The notes under the pieces: generated by a model
What the model saw: the letters and a program-made list of their open reading frames with translations, nothing else
Database searches by the model: none
Told to the model about the DNA's origin: nothing
Program-made: the position numbers and the translations under genes
DNA from: JBASNZ01 sp049657775
GTDB lineage: Bacteria > Actinomycetota > Coriobacteriia > Anaerosomatales > Anaerosomataceae
DNA length: 39,760 bases
Assembly: GCA_049657775.1 (NCBI GenBank)
Contig: JBASNZ010000056.1
Span: 1-39,760 of the forward strand
Direction of reading: 5' to 3'
Part shown: positions 34,108-39,760 of the stretch, piece by piece
How the letters are laid out: every line of letters starts with the position of its first letter
How positions within the stretch are numbered: the first letter of the stretch is position 1

Positions 34108-34788
34108 ATGGCAGGGTCGCTGGGCCTGGCTGCGCTCTTCTGCGGCGTGTCGTACCTCATCGGATCCATCCCCTGGGCCTACATCATCGTCAAGGCGGTG
34201 ACCGGCCAGGATGTCACCACGCACGGCACCGGCAACATCGGCGCGATGAACGTGCGGCGCACGACGGGTTCGTGGGGATGGTTCACCGTGGCCATGCTGG
34301 CTGATGCGCTCAAAGGCATCGCTCCCGTCGCGATCGCCAAGGTACTGGTATCCGGAGCCGCCCCGTGGACCGCTACGGCCTCGCTCCCGTTCATGGATGC
34401 GCTGCCGGTCCAGGCCGCGGTTCTGGGCACGGTGCTGGGCCACAACTACTCGATCTACATGGCCATGGCGAAGGGCAGGTTCGCGCGGACGGGCAAGGGC
34501 CTTGCGACCGGTGGTGGCGCGGTGCTGTCGTACGATTGGCGCTACTTCGCCGTTGTGGTGATCGTCGGCCTCACGGTCATCGCCATCTCCAAGTACATGA
34601 TGGCCGGGCAGGTCGCCGCGGCATGTGCGCTGCCTGTCGCCGCGATCGCGCTGCGTGGTCCTGACTGGCCGTTCGCACTCGGGATGGGCCTACTCGTGTA
34701 CGGTGCCCACCACAAGCGGTTCATGGGCCTCCTGCGCGGAGAGGAACCCAGGTTCTACATCAAAGACCGCATGGGACCCACGGGCTGA
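34108..34788 (+). CDS. plsY: Glycerol-3-phosphate acyltransferase PlsY, divergent
   Basis: This 226-residue membrane protein would acylate glycerol-3-phosphate from acyl-phosphate. The first motif is GTGNIGAMNVRRTTG (40-54). The central GH motif is GHNYSIYM (111-118). The glycine-rich motif, usually FKGGKGVAT, is here RTGKGLATGGG and sits about six residues further from the GH motif than in common PlsY. The C-terminal HKRFMGLLRGEEPRF is family-like. The start at ATG 34108 follows AGGAG. The frame extends upstream inside dgk, but that part is not homologous. Confidence 0.85.
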   Translation: MAGSLGLAALFCGVSYLIGSIPWAYIIVKAVTGQDVTTHGTGNIGAMNVRRTTGSWGWFTVAMLADALKGIAPVAIAKVLVSGAAPWTATASLPFMDALPVQAAVLGTVLGHNYSIYMAMAKGRFARTGKGLATGGGAVLSYDWRYFAVVVIVGLTVIAISKYMMAGQVAAACALPVAAIALRGPDWPFALGMGLLVYGAHHKRFMGLLRGEEPRFYIKDRMGPTG

Positions 34789-34836
34789 CGGCCCGGGTCT
34801 TCGCTAGATCCGATAGCTGGCCTGGCGCCGGAATGA

Positions 34837-34871
34837 CAGATGAGGCCGGGAGTAGCTCCCGGCCTCATCTG
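34837..34871. terminator. Bidirectional terminator between plsY and ferredoxin gene
   Basis: A perfect 16-bp stem (arms 34837-34852 and 34856-34871) with a 3-base loop TAG stands between two convergent genes, 48 bp past the plsY stop and 20 bp past the ferredoxin stop. The stem is very stable. Neither side has a long T-tract. Confidence 0.75.
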
Positions 34872-34891
34872 CGATCGGACTCCGTTGCCGC

Positions 34892-35068
34892 CTACGAGAG
34901 CGTGATGGCCTCGTTGGGGCAGACGGACTCGCAGGTACCGCATTCGGTGCAATCATCGGGACGCGCGAGAACGGCGACGTCCTCAAGGTCGAGAGCGCTC
35001 GTGGGGCACTCATCGACGCAGATACCACAGGCCGTACACAGGTTCGGATCGACAACGGGCTTGCCCAT
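34892..35068 (-). CDS. 2[4Fe-4S] ferredoxin
   Basis: This 58-residue ferredoxin has two complete cysteine sets: Cys11, 14, 17, 21 and Cys40, 43, 46, 50. It is a small cytosolic electron carrier and a plausible partner of Rnf. ATG 35068 has AAAGGA upstream. The longer frame to 35191 would overlap the BshC-like gene and is not needed. It is probably monocistronic, with its own terminator and a candidate -10 at 35118-35123. Confidence 0.95.
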   Translation of the reverse strand: MGKPVVDPNLCTACGICVDECPTSALDLEDVAVLARPDDCTECGTCESVCPNEAITLS

Positions 35069-35117
35069 GCTGGTTCCTTTCTCGGGGATGCAACACCCAT
35101 GGAGCGAGATGCGCACC

Positions 35118-35123
35118 ATGATA
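35118..35123 (-). promoter_or_regulatory. Candidate -10 for the ferredoxin gene
   Basis: TATCAT on the minus strand, about 50 bp before the ferredoxin start, resembles a -10. No good -35 is found at 16-18 bp. Confidence 0.25.
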
Positions 35124-35154
35124 CACCGGGTACCGCGAAACGCACGCCATCCGA

Positions 35155-36720
35155 TCAGCGCACTTTGTCGGCTACCTCGCGGGGATCCCACAGGCAGTAC
35201 GGATAGGTGCGATCGGTGAGCACGGCCGAAGCGTCACGCTGCGCGCGAAGTTCCTCTAGATCGCTCTCGGCCTGCACTGCAAGCGGGGCCATAAGCTGTG
35301 CCAGTTCCTCGTTCACGGCGCGGATCCGCTGACCGACGGCCTTCTTGTCGGCACCGGCGTCGGCTATCGCCACCACCAGGTCGCACTTCTCTTGGGCAAG
35401 CGCCATCGCTCGCTTGCGCTCATCCACCGAGTCGAACTCGATCTCGGCCAGGAGCTGATCGGGGTTGTGCCTGAGTCTGTTGAGGCGCCGCTCCGCTGAT
35501 GCGATCTCGTCGTCGCTTACGACATGGCCGCCGAGCGGCAGGTACAGCGTGAGCGAGGCCACCACGAAGTGCGGCGGCTCGATACCCAGGTACGATGCTA
35601 TCACTGCATCGGTGGCCTGATCGTAGCGGCCTCCACCCACACCGTGGATGAATAGGTCCGCCACGAACAAGCGTTGGAACAAGGTGAGAGTGAGCGCCTT
35701 GGGCGCGATCGGCAACGCCGCATCCAGGAGCGCCGTGTGCGCCTCCTCCGCTAAGGTGCCGAGCTCGGCCACCACCTCTCCGTCCACGACGATGGCCGGC
35801 ACGGATACCCGGGCCCACACCGCCCGGCGGCGGCCGTCACCCACCCACCACAGTGGCAGCTCGACCAGATCACCCTCGATCCGCAGGTCCGGGAAGGGCT
35901 GGGCGGCCGAACGGGTACCCGTGCGGGCTCTGTACGAGGCCAGTTCGGCGTTGTGAACCTGGGCGAACCGCGTGGCGTCGAGTGCCAGATGGGTCACCAG
36001 CCGGAGAAACGCCGACGTCCTGGCCTGGCGGGTCACCGGCAGCTCGAGGTAGCGCGTATCCGCGCTCGCCTCGTAGCGGCGGCGGGCGATGGTCATCACG
36101 TCCGCAAGATTCTCCGAATCGGCGAGAGACCCGGCGACGGCGTCCGCGAACAGGCCGAAGTGCCTGGGAAGAGCCGGTGCGGGCAGTGTGGCAAGCGCCG
36201 CCAGGCCTGCCTCCCGGAAGCCGTTGACGACTGCTGCCGAGGGCACAGGCGTGCACGAGTAGCAGATGTCCGCTCCGCCCTCGGCCAGCACCGCACCGCA
36301 GCGACTGACAGCCGGCTTGAGGCATGGGGTCGTCAACTCCACGCAGTCGAAGGCGTCGGAATCCACCACGATGTCGACGGCCGCGGCACCCGTCTGATCC
36401 GCAAAGCGCTGCAGGAGGAAGCACTTCACCCAGACGCCGGGATGGTAGAGTTCGGGCTGATGTCCGGTGACGGCGACCAGTCCTGAGCTGTCGTGAAGAT
36501 CATCCACGGGCACGCCCAGACGACGCGAGTAGGCGGCGGCCTCAGCCAGGGTCTCCCTGCGCGCCTCCGCCCGTAGCGCCGCCAACGGGACCCCCGCGAT
36601 CTCGACGTCCCACGTACGTCCAGCTGCCCGGTTCTCCTCGGCCAGACGCTGCCATCCGTCGAACGACGGTTCAAGGAGCAGTTCGCCATGCCCCGCCGGT
36701 GTGGGTCGCCTTACACGCAT
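35155..36720 (-). CDS. BshC-like protein (putative cysteine-adding enzyme family)
   Basis: This 521-residue protein is close to the usual BshC length. By eye, three parts line up with Bacillus BshC. VAVTGHQPELYHPGVWVKC (82-100), followed by DIVVDSDAFD (116-125), corresponds to the Rossmann core. A segment with IHGVGGGRYDQA and GIEPPHFV corresponds to the region before the C-terminal helices. The end is a long charged coiled coil (ERRLNRLRHNPDQLL onward) closing with TYPYCLWDP. BshC adds cysteine to GlcN-malate in bacillithiol synthesis. The substrate here is unproven because the core motif GHQPELYHPG differs from GGQQAGLLTG. The start ATG 36720 is 7 bp after the BshB1-like gene, which supports a shared pathway. 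Confidence 0.65.
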   Translation of the reverse strand: MRVRRPTPAGHGELLLEPSFDGWQRLAEENRAAGRTWDVEIAGVPLAALRAEARRETLAEAAAYSRRLGVPVDDLHDSSGLVAVTGHQPELYHPGVWVKCFLLQRFADQTGAAAVDIVVDSDAFDCVELTTPCLKPAVSRCGAVLAEGGADICYSCTPVPSAAVVNGFREAGLAALATLPAPALPRHFGLFADAVAGSLADSENLADVMTIARRRYEASADTRYLELPVTRQARTSAFLRLVTHLALDATRFAQVHNAELASYRARTGTRSAAQPFPDLRIEGDLVELPLWWVGDGRRRAVWARVSVPAIVVDGEVVAELGTLAEEAHTALLDAALPIAPKALTLTLFQRLFVADLFIHGVGGGRYDQATDAVIASYLGIEPPHFVVASLTLYLPLGGHVVSDDEIASAERRLNRLRHNPDQLLAEIEFDSVDERKRAMALAQEKCDLVVAIADAGADKKAVGQRIRAVNEELAQLMAPLAVQAESDLEELRAQRDASAVLTDRTYPYCLWDPREVADKVR

Positions 36721-36727
36721 GACGAGC

Positions 36728-37411
36728 TCACACCAGGTCCGAGATGGAGCGGATGCCGATCTCCTCGGGAGAGAAGAACGGCTCCCCCGCCCGCGCGCCG
36801 ATGAGGCCGCCCCAGTACGTGGCCAGGCGGTCCATCGTGCCGATGACGGCCGCGTTCTTCTCGTTCGCCGAGAACTGCGACTCGTACGACCTGAGCGCAT
36901 CGATCTTGAGCTCCAGGTCCTCGGGCTCCGCCGCGATGATGAACGATGGCTTCACGTGCAGCGCCAGGTGGACCGCGACGTAGTGGTAGAGCTTGGCCGG
37001 ATGATGAGGCTGCCCCTTCATGTCCGTCTTGGTGAACTTGGAGTAGAAGCGTGCGGCAACGGCGATCGCGGACGCCGCGATGTGATCGGGATGTGCGTCG
37101 GAGGGATACGGCGCGAACACGATGCGCGGACGCCACTCGCGGAAGACCTCGGCAAGTACGCTCCTCGCCTCGACGGAGTCCATGAGGTACCGGTTCGGCA
37201 GCTCGAGTGTGCGGCGCTCTACGCCAAGTATCCTGGCAGCCGAGGCAGACTCGGCGGCGCGCAGCTCCGGTGTGCCGTACGGCGTTGGCTCGCCGTTGGT
37301 AAGGTCCACGATCCCCACCTGGAGACCCTGACGGACCATGCCAGCGATGGTGGCTCCCATCCCGATCTCGACATCGTCGGGGTGGGCACCTACACATACC
37401 ACGTCGAACAT
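36728..37411 (-). CDS. bshB1: BshB1-like N-acetylglucosaminyl deacetylase (PIG-L family)
   Basis: This 227-residue zinc-dependent deacetylase has AHPDD at 9-13 (metal ligands His10 and Asp13) and SDAHPDH (His107, His110). The segment YHYVAVHLALHVKPSFII followed by KIDALRSYESQFS matches Bacillus BshB1 more than generic LmbE proteins. The expected reaction is removal of acetyl from a GlcNAc conjugate. ATG 37411 overlaps the upstream glycosyltransferase stop by one base, with AGGAGG four bases before it. ATG 37414 is an alternative. Confidence 0.85.
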   Translation of the reverse strand: MFDVVCVGAHPDDVEIGMGATIAGMVRQGLQVGIVDLTNGEPTPYGTPELRAAESASAARILGVERRTLELPNRYLMDSVEARSVLAEVFREWRPRIVFAPYPSDAHPDHIAASAIAVAARFYSKFTKTDMKGQPHHPAKLYHYVAVHLALHVKPSFIIAAEPEDLELKIDALRSYESQFSANEKNAAVIGTMDRLATYWGGLIGARAGEPFFSPEEIGIRSISDLV

Positions 37412-38106
37412 CATGCCTCCTGTGTGAGCGCGCTCTTCCAAACCCGCAGGTAGTAGCAGAAGCGCTTCTCGTGGTCGTCCAGATCGGCTCCAAAGCTCCG
37501 GTCGTTGTCGAAGTATATGCGCTCAACCGGCAGTTCACTCACGCGCAGACCGGCTCGCCACGCCTGCGCCCACAGCTCCAGCGGCATCGCGTAGCCGTTC
37601 TCGGTGAGGTGGAGTGCACGGATCGCATCGGCGCGATACGCCTTGAATCCGCAGAACGCGTCGGTAAGGTGCCAGCCGGTGGTCTCGTTGATGACCGCGG
37701 TGACGCGCTCGTTCACCGCGCGACGCTCGGGAGGCGCTGCTCCCACCGCAACGCTTTCGCCCAGGTAGCGACTTCCCGATGCGATGTCGGTATCGGCCAG
37801 TGCCGCAAGGAAGGCGGGTATGTGCGCCGGCTCGTGCTGACCGTCGCAGTCCATGGTGACGATCCGTTCGGCCCCGAGAGACACTGCCATCTCCAGCCCA
37901 TCGATAAGCGAACGGCCGTAGCCCCGGTTATCGTCGCGGCACAGCGTGACGATGTCGCTTCGACGGGCGAGGATCTGCTTGGCGCCGTCGGTCGAACCGT
38001 CGTCGACGACGATGACGATGCCGTCGAAGTGATCGCGGACAGCAGCCAACACGGCGTCAACGGTGGACGCTTCGTTGTAGACAGGCAACACGACCGCGTC
38101 GGGCAC
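37411..38106 (-). CDS. GT2 family glycosyltransferase
   Basis: This 231-residue GT-A fold transferase has VVDDGSTD (33-40) and the metal-binding DCDG (86-89) in RIVTMDCDGQHEP. It lacks the C-terminal membrane helices of many dolichol-phosphate-mannose synthase-like enzymes and appears soluble. The sugar donor and acceptor cannot be read from the sequence. Position directly before the deacetylase suggests that it makes the glycoside acted on next, although BshA of the classical pathway is a GT4 enzyme. It starts at GTG 38106, 2 bp after the OsmC gene. Confidence 0.9.
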   Translation of the reverse strand: MPDAVVLPVYNEASTVDAVLAAVRDHFDGIVIVVDDGSTDGAKQILARRSDIVTLCRDDNRGYGRSLIDGLEMAVSLGAERIVTMDCDGQHEPAHIPAFLAALADTDIASGSRYLGESVAVGAAPPERRAVNERVTAVINETTGWHLTDAFCGFKAYRADAIRALHLTENGYAMPLELWAQAWRAGLRVSELPVERIYFDNDRSFGADLDDHEKRFCYYLRVWKSALTQEA

Positions 38107-38108
38107 GC

Positions 38109-38558
38109 TCAGGCACGCTCCGGTGCGCCCGGAGCGGGAGACTCGAGCACTTCGAACGAAGTCACCACGTTCACCTGCGGACCGAGCATGCCGCCCACCG
38201 AGCAGTACTTCTCCTCGGAGAGCGCGATAGCGCGTTCCACTGCGCCGGCCGAGAGCCCAAAACCGGTCACGATGAAATGCAGCCGGATCTGGACGTAGAT
38301 CTTGGGGAACTCGTCTTCACGCTGGTCGCCCTCGACCACGATCTCGAGCCCGCGAACGTCCTGACGCTTCTTGGCCAGAATCGAGACGACGTCCATGCCC
38401 GTGCAACCGGCAAGGCCGCACAAAAAGACCTGGAGCGGACGCATGCCCGTGCCCTCGCCGCTGTGCTCGGCCTTGGCGTCCATGACCACGCTATGGCCGG
38501 CGTCGTCCCAGCCCACGAACTGTCGCTTTCCGCCAAAACGCACGCGAACACTATCCAT
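38109..38558 (-). CDS. OsmC/YhfA family redox protein
   Basis: This 149-residue protein of the OsmC superfamily has LAGCTGMDVVSILAKKRQDV, typical of the YhfA branch, with Cys52. A second cysteine, Cys119, lies in EEKYCSVGG. This is the cysteine pair of thiol-dependent peroxidases in the family. It would reduce peroxides using a small thiol, or detoxify electrophiles. ATG 38558 follows AAGGGAG. It heads the run GT2-BshB1-BshC. Confidence 0.9.
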   Translation of the reverse strand: MDSVRVRFGGKRQFVGWDDAGHSVVMDAKAEHSGEGTGMRPLQVFLCGLAGCTGMDVVSILAKKRQDVRGLEIVVEGDQREDEFPKIYVQIRLHFIVTGFGLSAGAVERAIALSEEKYCSVGGMLGPQVNVVTSFEVLESPAPGAPERA

Positions 38559-38586
38559 CGGATGCTCCCTTCGCTCGCACGCTGGA

Positions 38587-39760
38587 TCAAAGCTTCCGGT
38601 TGAGCATCTGTGCAAGCTCGCGCGGCTCCTGCGCCTTGCCGATGGCCTCTTCGAACGTGATCTTGCCCGAGCTGACGAGCGTCTTGAGATGCTGGTCGAG
38701 AGCCTGCATCCCCATCTGCGTGCCACCCTGGATGATCGTCGCCATCTGGTGGGTCTTACCCTCACGGATGAGGTTGCTGATGGCAGGGATGCCCAGCATG
38801 ATCTCCATGGCCAGAACGCGGGACTTGCCATCCGACGAACGCAAGAGCACCTGCGACAGAACGCCCTCCAGCGTACCGGAGAGCTGCATGCGAACCTGCT
38901 GCTGCTGGTGGGGCGGGAAGACATCGATGATGCGGTCGACGGCGGCGGGAGCACCGGTGGTGTGAAGCGTCGCAAGAACCAGGTGGCCGGTCTCGGCCGC
39001 CGTGATCGCCGCCGAGATGGTCTCGAGGTCGCGCATCTCGCCGACCAGGATGACATCCGGGTCCTGACGCAGCACGCGCTTGAGCGCAGACGCGAACGAG
39101 TGGGTGTCCTCCCCGATCTCGCGCTGATTCAGGTACGCCTTCTTGTTGCGGTGCATGAACTCGATGGGGTCCTCGAGCGTGATGATGTGGACCGCACGCG
39201 TCTCGTTGATATGGTTGATCATCGCAGCGAGCGTGGTGGATTTGCCCGAGCCGGTCGGGCCGGTGACGAGCACGAGGCCACGCGGACGCTCGGCGAGGAA
39301 CCTGCAGACCTTGGGCAGGCCCAGCTCCTCAAGCGTGGGAATCTTGATCGGGATGACACGGAAGACCGCCCCGAGCGAGTTACGCTGCTGGAACACGTTG
39401 GCCCGGAACCGGGACAGGCCCGGGATGCTGTACGCGAAGTCCAGTTCGAGTTCCGTCTCGAAGCGCTTACGCTGCTCCTCGGAGAGCAGGTTCAAGATCA
39501 TCTCCTGCGTATCGCGCGGCGTAAGGACCTTGGCGTTCTCCACCGGGGTCAGCTCGCCACGCTGCCGCATCCCTGGAGGGCTCCCCACGGTGATATGAAG
39601 GTCGGAGCCCCCTCGCTCGATCATGAGCCTGAGCAGGTCGTCGATGTGCGGCGCGTCGCTGGCCGGAGTCTTGGTCGCGCTCGCGGCTCTCCCCGGAGCC
39701 GGGCCTTCGACGGGTGACATCGTCGGAACAGCCGGGGCGGGCTGAGGCGCACCATAACCC
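38587..39760 (-). CDS. pilT: Type IV pilus retraction ATPase PilT, partial at N-terminus
   Basis: This secretion-type ATPase powers pilus retraction or twitching. Visible are LVTGPTGSGKSTTLAAMINH (Walker A), the Asp box (IITLEDPIEFMH), Walker B (DPDVILVGEMRD), the His box (TGHLVLATLHTTGA) and AISNLIREGKTHQM, a version of the retraction motif. An ATG is present at 39720, but the frame stays open to the right edge with a Pro/Ala-rich sequence (YGAPQPAPAVPT). The true start may therefore lie outside the window, and the protein is probably longer than 377 residues. The C-terminus is complete. Confidence 0.93.
   Translation of the reverse strand, partial: GYGAPQPAPAVPTMSPVEGPAPGRAASATKTPASDAPHIDDLLRLMIERGGSDLHITVGSPPGMRQRGELTPVENAKVLTPRDTQEMILNLLSEEQRKRFETELELDFAYSIPGLSRFRANVFQQRNSLGAVFRVIPIKIPTLEELGLPKVCRFLAERPRGLVLVTGPTGSGKSTTLAAMINHINETRAVHIITLEDPIEFMHRNKKAYLNQREIGEDTHSFASALKRVLRQDPDVILVGEMRDLETISAAITAAETGHLVLATLHTTGAPAAVDRIIDVFPPHQQQQVRMQLSGTLEGVLSQVLLRSSDGKSRVLAMEIMLGIPAISNLIREGKTHQMATIIQGGTQMGMQALDQHLKTLVSSGKITFEEAIGKAQEPRELAQMLNRKL

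Noticed and set aside
36728..38106. Mycothiol synthesis genes (MshB plus MshA)
   Set aside because: The deacetylase resembles BshB1 more than MshB, the glycosyltransferase is GT2 rather than the GT4 type of MshA, and no MshC-like CysS paralogue is nearby.
1..39760. CRISPR array, insertion sequence or prophage
   Set aside because: No regularly spaced repeats of CRISPR size, no transposase, integrase or phage structural motif were recognised on either strand.

Overview
This is a GC-rich window read almost entirely on the minus strand, with frequent GTG and TTG starts and 1-17 bp gene overlaps. The gene content suggests an anaerobic, Gram-positive, high-GC bacterium, most likely of the Coriobacteriia / deep actinobacterial type. 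The evidence is an Rnf complex, a cytosolic group 3b-type NiFe hydrogenase, a TIGR03960/TIGR03936 pair beside RNase G, a complete rod-shape operon and a PilT ATPase. The taxonomic placement is inference, because no 16S or ribosomal protein gene is present.

Layout from left to right. (1) 1-6447, minus: a giant secreted YD/RHS-repeat protein with a signal peptide, a DNRLRE-like domain and several lectin-like modules. It runs off the left edge before its C-terminal tip. (2) 6602-11652, minus: RNase G, the TIGR03936 (DUF2344) protein, the TIGR03960 radical SAM protein and a DUF697 protein, tightly packed. (3) 11704-17228, minus: the cell-elongation cluster mreB-mreC-mreD-mrdA(PBP2)-rodA, with a candidate promoter and a striking interrupted palindrome in the mreB leader. 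(4) radC, then (5) 18114-24092, minus: rnfCDGEAB followed by a NusG-domain-II protein and a Gx transporter family protein. (6) 24213-28099, minus: hydrogenase genes in the order beta, gamma, delta, alpha, preceded by ndk, a TPR membrane protein and a cyclophilin lipoprotein. (7) 30866-34788, plus: an EF-G-like GTPase, then (after a minus-strand tRNA-Arg) a diacylglycerol kinase family protein and a divergent PlsY. (8) 34892-39760, minus: a 2[4Fe-4S] ferredoxin, a BshC-like protein, a BshB1-like deacetylase, a GT2 glycosyltransferase, an OsmC/YhfA protein and a PilT ATPase that continues past the right edge.

How the genes fit together: the hydrogenase would exchange electrons between H2 and NAD(P)H, while Rnf couples ferredoxin:NAD+ electron transfer to ion transport. 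Side by side they form an energy-conservation module. The dgk-plsY pair serves phospholipid synthesis. The OsmC-GT2-BshB1-BshC run looks like a possible low-molecular-weight-thiol or related amino-sugar conjugate locus. It is the best candidate here for undescribed biology. No CRISPR array, insertion sequence, integrase or prophage was seen.
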